64,000 nt of DNA, from contig JAFECK010000026.1 in the NCBI GenBank assembly GCA_018242185.1, positions 1 to 64,000 of the forward strand, written 5' to 3'. The notes under the pieces are model-generated. The model made no database searches, was not told the origin of the DNA, and worked only from the letters and a program-made list of their open reading frames with translations. The first letter of the stretch is position 1. Each line of letters begins with the position of its first letter. This document shows, piece by piece, positions 27,101 through 37,756 of this stretch. Source of the DNA: Pseudomonadota bacterium (GTDB taxonomy: Bacteria > Pseudomonadota > Alphaproteobacteria > Rickettsiales > Midichloriaceae). A program made the translations under genes and the position numbers.

Positions 27101-29676
27101 TGTTGCTCCATGAGCTTGTCTATATCACTATAGGTTGCGGCAATGCCACCAGCTTGTGCCATCTGCTGATTGCCGCCGCCCTTGCCGCCAAATTTAGTGG
27201 TAACCTGTTGAACTATAGCATTAGCGTTGTGAGTACTGTCGCCCTGACGCACAGTTATAGATATATTGAGGGCGCCATTTGCTCCAGAGGTTAGGACCAC
27301 CGCCTTGGGTTCATTATTATGCTGCAAAATTGCACTGCACATAACTCTCAGCAATGATGATGGAGCGCTCTCTTCATGTAAATACAGTATGCCAGCAGTA
27401 TTCACTTTATTTGCTTTGCCAATGACTGCTCGCACTTGCGCTTCCTCTAAAGCATTTTGTAGAGTTTTTTTCTCAAGCAGTAATGCATTAATTCGCTCTT
27501 GTGCGTCTGCTGTGGAGCATTTAAGGGCGCCAGCTAGACCACTTAGTGTATTAAGTTGTTCATTGACGTAGTTCAGTGCGGCAATGCCTGTAAATGCCTC
27601 TATACGGCGCACTCCGGAAGCGATCGCTTCTTCGCTAATAATCTTGAATAACCCTATATCCCCGGTGCGCTCGACGTGTGTACCTCCGCATAGTTCCATA
27701 GATTCACCCATATCTACTACCCGCACAGTATCGCCATATTTCTCGCCGAAAAGTGCCATGGCTCCTTTGGATAAAGCAAGCTCAGTTTCCATGACTTCAG
27801 TGCTTACTAAATCATTCAACAGCACCCAATTGTTCACTAACTTCTCAAGAGATAATTTTTCGTCATGTGTTAAAGGCTTGGTGTGTGAAAAGTCGAAACG
27901 TAAGCGGTCAGCTGCTACCATAGAGCCTTTTTGTGCCACGTGTTCGCCAATAACTAGCTTCAACGCTTTATGTAGTAAGTGAGTGGCGGAGTGGTTAGCC
28001 ATGATCTTTAGCCTTCTGGCTTCATCTACTGTAGCCTGGACTGTATCTCCCACTTCTAAATTGCCTCCTAGTTGCACAAGGTGGCCTACGATTCCTCCTG
28101 GGTATTTCTTAGCATCTAAAACGGTATGCTGTATATGGTTATCGCCAATTGATGTTAGAGTACCAGTATCCCCTATCTGCCCACCAGATTCAGCATAGAA
28201 GGGGGTGCCGTCTAGCACTACGACTGCTTCTCCTTGGCTTACCTGATCGGTAATAATGCCGTTTTGCACTATAGCAAGAACTGTGGCTTTGGCCTCTAGG
28301 GTTGAATAACCCCAGAAATCAGTGCCTTGGGTAATTACCTCATGTAATGTAACACAAATGCTCTCGCTGTCAGCGGCGCATGAGCCAATCCAAGCCGCCT
28401 TGCCGCGCTCCTTTTGTGCTAGCATTTGCGCCTCAAATCCAGCCTCATCTACGGCTATTTTTCTGCTTTTTAATATGTCTCTGGTGAGATCTATAGGAAA
28501 GCCATAGGTATCATATAGCTTAAATGCTATGTCGCCGGCGAGCACCTGTCCTTCCTGCATGTTGGTGGTAGCGTTATGTAATATCTTCAAGCCGCCATCA
28601 AGAGTTTCGCGAAACCTTTCTTCTTCAAAACGTAGGGTGCTAGCGATTGTAGCGGCAGCCCGCTCAAGTTCAGGATACGCAGCTCCCATTTCTGATACTA
28701 GTGCAGGGAAAAGACGGTATAGCATCGCTTCACGCACTCCTAGTTGAGAGATATGACGCATTGCGCGGCGCATGATCCTGCGTAGTACGTATCCGCGACC
28801 TTCGTTGGATGGCATCACCCCGTCCGCAATTAGAAAGGCGCTAGAGCGCAGATGATCGGCAATGACTCTGTGTGAGTCTAGATGCTTTGAGTTACCGGAA
28901 AGATCCATAGAAGTAGCAATAATCTTTTGGAAAAGATCTATTTCATAGTTATGATGTTTCCCTTGTAGAACAGCAGCTAAGCGCTCTAGCCCTGCGCCAG
29001 TGTCTATACAAGGTCTAGGCAACGGTTGCATGTTACCATCTTGAGTTTGCTCAAACTGCATGAACACGAGGTTCCAAATCTCTATGTATCGGTCTCCATC
29101 TTGGTCTTTTGTCCCAGGTAATCCGCCCCAAACTTTATCGCCATGGTCGTAGAATATTTCAGAACATGGGCCGCATGGGCCGGTATCACCCATTTGCCAG
29201 AAGTTGTCATTTGTTGAGATTTTTAGAATGCGGTCATCGCTAAGTCCAGCTACTTTCCGCCAGATTTCCGCTGCGTGCTCATCTTTATGATAAACAGTGA
29301 CGTATAATTTATCTTTTGGTAACTGCAGGTCTTTAGTTAGCAAATTCCAGGCAAACTCTATTGCTTCATCTTTAAAGTAAGCGCCAAACGAGAAGTTGCC
29401 CAGCATTTCAAAGAAAGTGTGATGCCTGGCGGTATATCCCACGTTTTCCAAGTCGTTATGCTTGCCGCCTGCGCGGACACATTTTTGTACGGTGGCTACC
29501 TTGTTATGTTGAGGCGATGCGCTACCTATAAAATAGTTTTTGAATTGCACCATGCCAGAGTTAGTGAACATTAAAGTGGGGTCATTCTGCGGGATAAGAG
29601 GACTTGATGGTAGTACCTTATGCTCATGTTTTATGAAGTAGTCTAAAAATGATCTGCGTAAAGTTTTGAGTTCCAT
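27097..29676 (-). CDS. alaS: alanyl-tRNA synthetase
   Basis: AlaRS charges tRNA-Ala and edits mischarged Ser/Gly. The 859-residue protein has the class II core (FTNSGMVQFKNYF, RHHTFFEMLGNFSFG), the editing domain with HSATHLLHKAL and the zinc site CGGTHVERTGDIG, and the C-terminal Ala domain ending GKGGGNQQMAQAGG. It is full length. It leads the alaS-ispDF-pgpA-pncC run and has a good promoter at 29707-29734, divergent from greA. Confidence 0.98.
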   Translation of the reverse strand: MELKTLRRSFLDYFIKHEHKVLPSSPLIPQNDPTLMFTNSGMVQFKNYFIGSASPQHNKVATVQKCVRAGGKHNDLENVGYTARHHTFFEMLGNFSFGAYFKDEAIEFAWNLLTKDLQLPKDKLYVTVYHKDEHAAEIWRKVAGLSDDRILKISTNDNFWQMGDTGPCGPCSEIFYDHGDKVWGGLPGTKDQDGDRYIEIWNLVFMQFEQTQDGNMQPLPRPCIDTGAGLERLAAVLQGKHHNYEIDLFQKIIATSMDLSGNSKHLDSHRVIADHLRSSAFLIADGVMPSNEGRGYVLRRIMRRAMRHISQLGVREAMLYRLFPALVSEMGAAYPELERAAATIASTLRFEEERFRETLDGGLKILHNATTNMQEGQVLAGDIAFKLYDTYGFPIDLTRDILKSRKIAVDEAGFEAQMLAQKERGKAAWIGSCAADSESICVTLHEVITQGTDFWGYSTLEAKATVLAIVQNGIITDQVSQGEAVVVLDGTPFYAESGGQIGDTGTLTSIGDNHIQHTVLDAKKYPGGIVGHLVQLGGNLEVGDTVQATVDEARRLKIMANHSATHLLHKALKLVIGEHVAQKGSMVAADRLRFDFSHTKPLTHDEKLSLEKLVNNWVLLNDLVSTEVMETELALSKGAMALFGEKYGDTVRVVDMGESMELCGGTHVERTGDIGLFKIISEEAIASGVRRIEAFTGIAALNYVNEQLNTLSGLAGALKCSTADAQERINALLLEKKTLQNALEEAQVRAVIGKANKVNTAGILYLHEESAPSSLLRVMCSAILQHNNEPKAVVLTSGANGALNISITVRQGDSTHNANAIVQQVTTKFGGKGGGNQQMAQAGGIAATYSDIDKLMEQQ

Positions 29677-29706
29677 GATATGGCCTAAAATTCTTTTTGT
29701 GCAGCT

Positions 29707-29734
29707 ATTATAATCATGCTGTATGCGATATCAA
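29707..29734 (-). promoter_or_regulatory. sigma70 promoter for alaS
   Basis: Minus-strand TTGATA (29734-29729) and a perfect TATAAT (29712-29707) with a 16-base spacer, about 30 bases before the alaS ATG. It is back-to-back with the greA promoter. Confidence 0.6.
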
Positions 29735-29748
29735 GAATAAAACACATC

Positions 29749-29777
29749 TTGAGAAGTAACTCATGATCTGCTACAAT
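29749..29777 (+). promoter_or_regulatory. sigma70 promoter for greA
   Basis: TTGAGA (29749-29754) and TACAAT (29772-29777) with a 17-base spacer, 53 bases before the greA ATG. Confidence 0.6.
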
Positions 29778-29830
29778 GCTCAGGTGCTGACGGGTTGGCA
29801 GCAGCTACAATTTCAACTGGAGTTTATAAT

Positions 29831-30304
29831 ATGGAGAAAGTATTACTCACCCAGGAGGGTTATAACCGCCTAGAGAGCGAATTACATAAGTTGCGTTCCG
29901 TGGAAAGACCTGCTGTGATTCAAGCGATTGCTGAGGCTCGTGCGCATGGCGATTTATCGGAGAACGCTGAGTATGATGCGGCAAAGGAAAAACAAGGTTA
30001 TATTGAGGCAAAAATTGCGGCTTTGGAGGCGATGTTCTCTAGGGCTGAAGTTGTGGATATCAAATCATTTAACGGCGAGCAGATTAAGTTTGGTGCCACA
30101 GTTAAGTTGATCGATGAGGAAACTGAGGAAGAGCAGCAGTATAAGGTTGTAAGTGACTATGAGGCTGACAGTAATCGTAACATGATTTCAACTTCTTCTC
30201 CTCTAGCAAGAGCTATGATAGGTAAAAAGAAAGGCGATAGTATTGAAGTTACTACGCCACGCGGGATTCGTTATTACGAAGTTTTAGCGGTGGAGTTTAA
30301 GTAA
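29831..30304 (+). CDS. greA: transcription elongation factor GreA
   Basis: GreA rescues backtracked RNA polymerase by stimulating transcript cleavage. The 157-residue protein has an N-terminal coiled-coil with the acidic tip in RAHGDLSENAEYDAAKEKQG, then an FKBP-like C-terminal domain ending SIEVTTPRGIRYYEVLAVEF. An upstream in-frame start at 29795 exists, but the ATG at 29831 has a GGAG ribosome site and gives the family's start (MEKVLLTQEGYNRLE). A tRNA-Arg gene follows 15 bases after the stop. Confidence 0.97.
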   Translation: MEKVLLTQEGYNRLESELHKLRSVERPAVIQAIAEARAHGDLSENAEYDAAKEKQGYIEAKIAALEAMFSRAEVVDIKSFNGEQIKFGATVKLIDEETEEEQQYKVVSDYEADSNRNMISTSSPLARAMIGKKKGDSIEVTTPRGIRYYEVLAVEFK

Positions 30305-30319
30305 CATAGTTTATAACAC

Positions 30320-32107
<1,788 letters not shown>

Positions 32108-32111
32108 CTAT

Positions 32112-32972
32112 CTAAGCAGCAGGCACAGATTCATCTTGGGTATTTTCAGTATTGGAGAGCGCTTCTCCACCAATGCCGGTTTTGATGCCAAGTGCTTGCA
32201 TTACAGCACGCATCTCTTGTCTAGCAGCAAGTGTTGATGCTGTAACCCGTACTAAGTCTGTATGTATAGAATCATGCAAGGTCAGTCCGTACAGGAAAAG
32301 CTCCTTGAATATTACCCGGTCACTAAAGCCATCGATCATCTTAAACCCTAGCTTCTTAGCTAGTACCCCAAGGGCTTGTGCTATATTGCGATTGTTAATC
32401 GTATTAAGTGCAGCCAAACGATTACGCACCACAAACCACTGCATCTCGCCACCATCGCGTGCAGCTCGCTGTAATCGCTGTTCCCAGAGCATAGCGCTAT
32501 ATATACCGGCGCTCACCTTGTCTAGGTTATCAGCTGTAGCTTTGCCCAGCAGATCCACGTCGATGAAACTGTCATTTACCGGAGTGATCAGGGTATCAGC
32601 ATAAGAGCAGATGTGGCTGCTGATATGGTTTGCGTGTCCTGGTGTATCGATCACTATATAATCGAACTTATCGCGCCAAGCATCGATAATCTCTTTTAGA
32701 GCAGCGGTATCTTCAGCTTTTGCTTTTTCTAGGTCATTTTCTTTACTTGGTATGAACACCTTATGTTCAGGTAGTAATAAGTTTATATTATGCTTTTTCG
32801 CAGTGTCCGCGCGGTTTTGTATATAGCGCGAGAAAGACTGCTGGCGGGAATCCAAGTCTAGAGTTGCTACCTTTGCCCCGGTTTCAAGTAAGCTCACGAC
32901 TAAATGTACAGCGAGCGTTGTTTTTCCAGATCCACCTTTTTCATTACTGACTACGATAACTTTTGCAGACAT
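32112..32972 (-). CDS. mipZ: ParA-family division-plane ATPase MipZ
   Basis: MipZ forms a gradient from the cell poles and inhibits FtsZ, positioning the septum in Alphaproteobacteria. The 286-residue protein has the deviant Walker A NEKGGSGKTT (10-19), VATLDLDSRQQSFSRYIQNR, a Walker B-like YIVIDTPGH and the MipZ-type segment with RLAALNTINNRN and GFSDRVIFKELFLYGLT. The arginine- and glutamine-rich DLDSRQ region separates MipZ from ordinary ParA. It is monocistronic here and not next to a parB gene, which also favours MipZ. Confidence 0.9.
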   Translation of the reverse strand: MSAKVIVVSNEKGGSGKTTLAVHLVVSLLETGAKVATLDLDSRQQSFSRYIQNRADTAKKHNINLLLPEHKVFIPSKENDLEKAKAEDTAALKEIIDAWRDKFDYIVIDTPGHANHISSHICSYADTLITPVNDSFIDVDLLGKATADNLDKVSAGIYSAMLWEQRLQRAARDGGEMQWFVVRNRLAALNTINNRNIAQALGVLAKKLGFKMIDGFSDRVIFKELFLYGLTLHDSIHTDLVRVTASTLAARQEMRAVMQALGIKTGIGGEALSNTENTQDESVPAA

Positions 32973-33157
32973 ATCATCACTCTCGATTAAAGTTTTTCAC
33001 CTAGCTTGCGTGAAGAGTATATTAACTTTTATAGCAAGCAGCTGGGAGTGTATATGAAGAGGCTGCTACCCGCAAGTGGGTTTATGGTGAGATAATATTA
33101 TTGCACCCTGCATTCTGTTGCTTTATACAAAGCGGTATAACCTATTATGAGAAAGAC

Positions 33158-33643
33158 ATGCAAAAAACTATAATACATGCACCAATGATGCAGCTAGTAG
33201 GTATTACCTGCAGGACCAGCAATGCACTCGAAATGGATGTTGGCACTGCGCAGATAGGCGCAACACTGGGACGCTATATGGGTGAGATGGCCGCGAAACT
33301 TAAAAACCGTAAGAGGCCGGGGATCACATATGTGGTGTATCACGAGTATGAAAGTGACATACACGGGCCATACACTTATTTTATAGGTGAGGAGGTTACC
33401 GACACCTCAGAGCTAGCTCCTGGCTTAATAAGCCTGGTGGTGCCAGCGCAAAAGTACGTGCGCTTCACTACTAACCCTGGACAAATGCCACAAGTGTGCA
33501 TTAACGCTTGGCAGGAGATATGGAAGATGACTGATGAAGACTTCGGCAGCAGTAGGGCTTATATAGCTGATCTTGAGTTATACGATGAGCGCAGTGCTGA
33601 TCCGCAAAACACAGTGATGGATATTTGTATTGGGGTGAAGTAG
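33158..33643 (+). CDS. GyrI-like/AraC effector-binding domain protein
   Basis: The 161-residue product is a stand-alone GyrI-like (AraC_E_bind, COG3708-type) domain. It starts MQKTIIHAPMMQLVGITCRTSN and has the typical VVYHEYESDIHGPYTYFIGEEV and VPAQKYVRFTT segments, with YIADLELYDER near the end. Family members bind small hydrophobic ligands, either fused to regulators or alone. An upstream frame start at 33101 lacks a ribosome site; ATG 33158 has GAGAAAG. There is no DNA-binding domain. The role here is unknown. Confidence 0.85.
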   Translation: MQKTIIHAPMMQLVGITCRTSNALEMDVGTAQIGATLGRYMGEMAAKLKNRKRPGITYVVYHEYESDIHGPYTYFIGEEVTDTSELAPGLISLVVPAQKYVRFTTNPGQMPQVCINAWQEIWKMTDEDFGSSRAYIADLELYDERSADPQNTVMDICIGVK

Positions 33644-33747
33644 AGTCACCATTCAGTTCTTAACTTCCTTTGGAATTTAACTCCATCTATTGGGTTTTCT
33701 CTTAGTATGCCAAATACGTTATGCGCTTTTTTTCTTTCAAATTGCAA

Positions 33748-34728
33748 TCACTCCATCACAGCTCTTACAGCGTCAATGATATCCTCAACCTGAGGCAGTG
33801 CCATGCGCTCTAGGTTTGCCGCATATGGCAATGGGGTATCCTGCGCTGCCACTCGCAATACTGGTGCGTCTAGGTAATCAAATGCCTCTTCCATAACAAT
33901 AGCTGAAATCTCTGCGCCAATACCAGAAAATGCCCAACCCTCTTCAACAACCACCAGTCTATTGGTTTTACGTACGGAATCTAATATTGCTTCTTTGTCT
34001 AGCGGCCTGATTGTGCGCAGGTCGATAACCTCCACGCTCACTCCCTCATCCGCGAGCTTAAGTGCAGCGTCTATAGAATTGCGTACCTGTAGGGAAAACG
34101 CGACAACGGTAACGTCTGTACCCTCTTGAACTATACTGGCTTTACCTATTTCTCCCACCCCTTCAGCAGCATGCTCTGGCACCTCATGCGAGGTTCCATA
34201 CAATAGCTCGTGCTCCAAGAATATCACTGGATTGGGATCTCGAATAGCGGCTTTCAACAATAACTTGTGGTCGTGTGCTGTATAAGGCGCAATAACCTTG
34301 AGGCCTGGAATATGCGCATACCAGCTAGCATAACACTGAGAATGCTGCGCCCCAACTCGCGCTGCAGCGCCGTTTGGTCCACGGAAGACTATAGGGCACC
34401 GCACTTGCCCCCCAGACATATAGTGGGTCTTAGCGGCAGAGTTAATGATCTGGTCAATCGCTTGCATGGCAAAGTTGAAAGTCATAAACTCCACAATTGG
34501 CTTGAGACCTGCAAACGCAGCGCCTACTGCAAGACCGGCAAATCCATGCTCGGTAATGGGGGTGTCGATAACCCGATTAGGGCCAAACTCGTCAAGTAAG
34601 CCTTGGCTCACTTTATAAGCGCCTTGGTATTGTCCAACCTCTTCGCCTATGAGGAACACATCCGCATCACGGCGCATCTCCTCAAGCATAGCATCGCGCA
34701 ACGCTTCTCGTATTGTGATTATCCCCAT
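33748..34728 (-). CDS. pdhB: pyruvate dehydrogenase E1 component, beta subunit
   Basis: The E1 heterotetramer decarboxylates pyruvate with thiamine diphosphate. The 326-residue beta subunit shows [30 protein letters not shown] near the start, the pyrimidine-binding [22 protein letters not shown] and [15 protein letters not shown], then the transketolase C-terminal domain (about 200-320). It lacks the N-terminal lipoyl domain found in some Alphaproteobacteria. It is last in the pdhA-flavodoxin-pdhB run, 12 bases after the flavodoxin gene, with an AAAGGAG site. The E2 and E3 genes are not in the window. Confidence 0.96.
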   Translation of the reverse strand: MGIITIREALRDAMLEEMRRDADVFLIGEEVGQYQGAYKVSQGLLDEFGPNRVIDTPITEHGFAGLAVGAAFAGLKPIVEFMTFNFAMQAIDQIINSAAKTHYMSGGQVRCPIVFRGPNGAAARVGAQHSQCYASWYAHIPGLKVIAPYTAHDHKLLLKAAIRDPNPVIFLEHELLYGTSHEVPEHAAEGVGEIGKASIVQEGTDVTVVAFSLQVRNSIDAALKLADEGVSVEVIDLRTIRPLDKEAILDSVRKTNRLVVVEEGWAFSGIGAEISAIVMEEAFDYLDAPVLRVAAQDTPLPYAANLERMALPQVEDIIDAVRAVME

Positions 34729-34740
34729 CGACCAGCTCCT

Positions 34741-35322
34741 TTACGCTTTAAATTGCTTGGTTATCTTAGCAATGCGCTGACCAAAGTATTCAGCAGCAAT
34801 TCTATCTACTTCCGGTGGCGCAGTATCAGCAGATTCACCGTTATTTGACTGGGTCATCAAGCCCACCCAGCTGCCAAGCCGGTTTACTACTCCTGGAGTG
34901 ACGCTAGTAGGGCTATCTGACATCGAAGTGTTGCCAACCCAAATCATTCCATGTTGCGCAGCGAATGTCACCATAGAATAAAGGGTATCTAGCTTATCCC
35001 CGCTCATGCCTCCGGAGTTGGTGAAGCCAGCTGCAATTTTATCTCTCCATTGTTGCCTGTCCCATATTCTTGAGGTACGTTCCATAAACTCTTTCAGAAC
35101 AGAAGACAATGAACCCATATAAGTAGGAGAGCCAAAAACTATCGCATCGCAATCATTAAGCTGTTCGAGCTCTTCTTTAGTCTTCAACGCATCCTTCACA
35201 TGATACATCGTAACTTCAACGCCCGATTCTTTCTGCATTCCTTTCATAACTCTTTCAGCTACTGCATGGGTGTGGTTATAACCACTAAAGTATACTATCG
35301 CAATTTTGATTTGTTTAACCAT
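34741..35322 (-). CDS. WrbA-like flavodoxin/NAD(P)H:quinone oxidoreductase
   Basis: This 193-residue protein has a flavodoxin fold of WrbA type: IKIAIVYFSGYNHTHAVAERV binds FMN phosphate, FGSPTYMGSLSSVLKEFMER is the second flavin loop, and SGGMSGDKLDTLYSMVTFAAQHGMIWVG fits WrbA-like quinone reductases. It lies between pdhA (one-base gap) and pdhB (12 bases), all on one strand, so it is almost certainly cotranscribed. I do not know of a role for such a flavoprotein in the pyruvate dehydrogenase complex; redox protection is a guess. Confidence 0.88.
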   Translation of the reverse strand: MVKQIKIAIVYFSGYNHTHAVAERVMKGMQKESGVEVTMYHVKDALKTKEELEQLNDCDAIVFGSPTYMGSLSSVLKEFMERTSRIWDRQQWRDKIAAGFTNSGGMSGDKLDTLYSMVTFAAQHGMIWVGNTSMSDSPTSVTPGVVNRLGSWVGLMTQSNNGESADTAPPEVDRIAAEYFGQRIAKITKQFKA

Positions 35323-35323
35323 G

Positions 35324-36292
35324 TTATACCTCTATGTAAACTTGTTTATGTAATTGTTCTGGCCCAGGTTCTGGGCTGGTTTCCGCAAATGCTAAAGCAT
35401 CCGCAACCTCCACTTTAACTTTGTCTTCTTGCTGCTGAAGCCACTTATCATCAGCTATTTTATTTTTTTTCATATAAGTAGCTAGCCCTTCTAAGCAGTC
35501 ATGTGTTTCCCGATATTTATTCACCTCTTCCTTAGTCCTGTATTTCGCTGGATCAGACATGGAATGTCCGCGATAACGATATGTTTTCATCTCCAACAAC
35601 ATAGGTCCTTTACCACTGCGCACATAATCCACAGCTTCTTTTGCAGCTTTATACACGGTTAAGAAATCCATGCCCTCAACTTGTTTGCCAGGGATACCAA
35701 AAGATTCACCACGTTGGTATAGATTAGGATTACCAGAAGCACGTGAGACAGCAGTGCCCATAGCATACTCATTATTCTCTACTACATATAGCACTGGCAA
35801 ATTCCAGAGCTTTGCCATATTGAATGCTTCATAAACTTGACCCTGGTTGACCGCGCCGTCACCAAAATACACAACGCATATATTTGGTTTCTTTTGATAT
35901 TTATAGGCAAACGCTATTCCCGTACCTATAGGCACTTGCGCTCCCACGATTCCATGTCCTCCATAAAACTGGCGCGTCAAATCAAACATGTGCATAGAGC
36001 CACCTTTACCTAAGGAACAACCGCCTATACGCCCGTATAGTTCTGCCATTACCGCTTTCGGATCACTGCCCGCCGCTAACATTGGCCCGTGGTCTCTATA
36101 ACTTGTAATAACGCCGTCTCCCTCCGTCAAAGCCATTTGCATACCTACCGCGACTGCTTCTTGCCCTATATATAAATGGCAAAATCCAGCTATCAGTCCC
36201 ATACCATAAGACTGACCAGCCTTCTCCTCAAATCGCCGCAATAACAGCATTTTATAATAGGCATCCTTTAGTATATCCGCACTCATAGCCAT
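35324..36292 (-). CDS. pdhA: pyruvate dehydrogenase E1 component, alpha subunit
   Basis: The 322-residue alpha subunit has the core of the family: YYKMLLLRRFEEKAGQ, GFCHLYIGQEAVAVGM, the thiamine diphosphate motif GDGAVNQGQVYEAFNMAKLWNLP ending VVENNEYAMGT (only motif key residues intended), and the loop TYRYRGHSMSDPAKYRTKEEV. It is the first gene of the pdhA-flavodoxin-pdhB run. ATG 36292 or 36286 (two codons later) are both possible. Confidence 0.96.
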   Translation of the reverse strand: MAMSADILKDAYYKMLLLRRFEEKAGQSYGMGLIAGFCHLYIGQEAVAVGMQMALTEGDGVITSYRDHGPMLAAGSDPKAVMAELYGRIGGCSLGKGGSMHMFDLTRQFYGGHGIVGAQVPIGTGIAFAYKYQKKPNICVVYFGDGAVNQGQVYEAFNMAKLWNLPVLYVVENNEYAMGTAVSRASGNPNLYQRGESFGIPGKQVEGMDFLTVYKAAKEAVDYVRSGKGPMLLEMKTYRYRGHSMSDPAKYRTKEEVNKYRETHDCLEGLATYMKKNKIADDKWLQQQEDKVKVEVADALAFAETSPEPGPEQLHKQVYIEV

Positions 36293-36420
36293 GGAAACAT
36301 ATTCACATTATATATATGTATGGTAGCATCTGTGTCGCTTACATACAAGATAGTTTGTTGGTAGATCTATACTTCTAACACCCTTCCTCCGTTATCTTTT
36401 ATATTATATACACATCTTCA

Positions 36421-36440
36421 TATGCTATCAAAATAGCATA
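36421..36440. promoter_or_regulatory. perfect 20-bp palindrome upstream of the GH19 gene
   Basis: TATGCTAT (36421-36428) and ATAGCATA (36433-36440) flank CAAA. The dyad ends 22 bases before the ATG of the GH19 gene, a position suited to an operator over the promoter or to an mRNA hairpin. Confidence 0.45.
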
Positions 36441-36462
36441 GTTAGCATCTTTTAATTTAAAA

Positions 36463-37293
36463 ATGGAACAAACAATGAGTCATGTAAATTATCCAGGTAG
36501 ATTAGTAAAAAAAGGTTCGCAAGGCGAAGCTGTGCAGGAAATACAAAAATGGCAAGAAGAAAGTGGGCTTATCCCAGGCGGTATTTTAGAGCCTAAAAGT
36601 TGGGAGCACATGTTTGGCAAAGATATTCCTCAACAAGTGCTTTCAGCGGCTAATAGTAATGCGGGCAAGCTTATAGACTTAGCCGCTGCCAAAACAAAGT
36701 TAGCCAAACATGTCCCGCAATCCGTTCTGAACGAGCTAGACATATGTATAGAAAAATTCTCTATCAATACTGATTTACGTATAGCCCATTTTTTAGGTCA
36801 ATGCTGCTATGAGAGCTCTCAATTCACCAGAACCAGTGAAAATCTTCACTATACGACGCAAGAGAGAATACTAGCGGTTTTCCCTAAGTATTTCAAAAAA
36901 GCTTCAGCGGCAGAATATACGAGAAACCCTGAGAAACTCGGCTCTAAGGTATACGCTAACCGCTTAGGAAACGGAGATGAGGAAAGCAAAGATGGTTACA
37001 AATACCGTGGCCGTGGCTATATTCAACTTACAGGAAAATCTAATTATAACGCGTGCAGCATGGCTTTATTGGGCAACACTAAGTTGGTCGATGAACCTGA
37101 TCTTGTCTCCGCACAATACGCTTTAACCTCAGCTGCTTATTTTTGGACAAGACATAAACTAAATGAGACGGCCGATAAAGGAAACAGCGCCGCGGTATTA
37201 CAAGAAATCACAATGAGGGTAAATGGTGGCACGCGCGGCTTACAGAAAAGAATCAAGCATTTCAATCATTATTACGCAGTGCTGTTGATGTGA
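36463..37293 (+). CDS. GH19 chitinase/endolysin-like enzyme with N-terminal peptidoglycan-binding-like segment
   Basis: The 276-residue protein has an N-terminal segment (about 8-50, VKKGSQGEAVQEIQKWQ) like a truncated peptidoglycan-binding-1 domain, and a GH19 catalytic domain (about 85-276). Visible GH19 landmarks are AHFLGQCCYESSQFTRTSENLHYT with the catalytic Glu, FPKYF, YANRLGNGDE, KYRGRGYIQLTGKSNYN and FWTRHKLNETADKG. GH19 enzymes of this subtype are common as phage endolysins and cleave peptidoglycan or chitin. There is no signal peptide, so export would need a holin or another route. The leader has a 20-bp palindrome. Confidence 0.88.
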   Translation: MEQTMSHVNYPGRLVKKGSQGEAVQEIQKWQEESGLIPGGILEPKSWEHMFGKDIPQQVLSAANSNAGKLIDLAAAKTKLAKHVPQSVLNELDICIEKFSINTDLRIAHFLGQCCYESSQFTRTSENLHYTTQERILAVFPKYFKKASAAEYTRNPEKLGSKVYANRLGNGDEESKDGYKYRGRGYIQLTGKSNYNACSMALLGNTKLVDEPDLVSAQYALTSAAYFWTRHKLNETADKGNSAAVLQEITMRVNGGTRGLQKRIKHFNHYYAVLLM

Positions 37294-37302
37294 TTTATCC
37301 AC

Positions 37303-37332
37303 TTGCAATATAGCGGGTGAACATGCTACAAT
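37303..37332 (+). promoter_or_regulatory. sigma70 promoter for ssrA
   Basis: TTGCAA (37303-37308) and TACAAT (37327-37332) are separated by 18 bases, just upstream of the permuted tmRNA gene. Confidence 0.55.
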
Positions 37333-37338
37333 ACAAGT

Positions 37339-37640
37339 GTCTATTAAGGACTATAGTAATAAACGCTATTTGTAATAGATGTTTTGGACTCGGGGGCGGT
37401 ACCCGACGTCTCCACCAATCGCGGGGACGAAATAGCTTCGACAGGCATTGAAAGATCTAGTTTTTACTCAGAATGATTCCGCTGTTTAAGGGTCAAAAAA
37501 ATAAATGCAAACGATAATTTTGCAGATGCTGAAGAGTACTTTGATGACGCTGTAATGGCGGCTGCTTAGTATTGAGGCATCGCGGTTTTGGGGTTTTCCG
37601 GGCAACAGAAAAACCCCGCCTCGTTATGACTGACAGCCGC
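37339..37640 (+). ncRNA. ssrA: circularly permuted (two-piece) tmRNA
   Basis: tmRNA rescues stalled ribosomes. Here the 3' acceptor piece comes first: it has the T-arm (TCGGG...CCCGA) and ends CGTCTCC-A-CCA (37407-37417). Five bases later the coding piece starts with GGGGACGAAATAG (37423), whose first seven bases pair with the acceptor arm. This is the permuted alphaproteobacterial arrangement. The tag frame runs from GCA at 37507 to TAG at 37567-37569 and encodes ANDNFADAEEYFDDAVMAAA, 20 residues. A strong stem, GGGGTTTT/AAAACCCC (37590-37617), follows the tag. Outer boundaries are approximate. Confidence 0.88.
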
Positions 37641-37687
37641 TATATTCGGCCAGTGTCTAAAAATGTGAGCAATGTTGAATAAAAAAC

Positions 37688-37716
37688 TTGAGCCCCAGCG
37701 ACGCTTATGTTATGAT
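37688..37716 (+). promoter_or_regulatory. sigma70 promoter for rpmB
   Basis: TTGAGC (37688-37693) and TATGAT (37711-37716) with a 17-base spacer, about 40 bases before the rpmB ATG. Confidence 0.55.
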
Positions 37717-37756
37717 CCTGCCCATCTTTTGTTAATGAATTAATGGATGATCAGAC

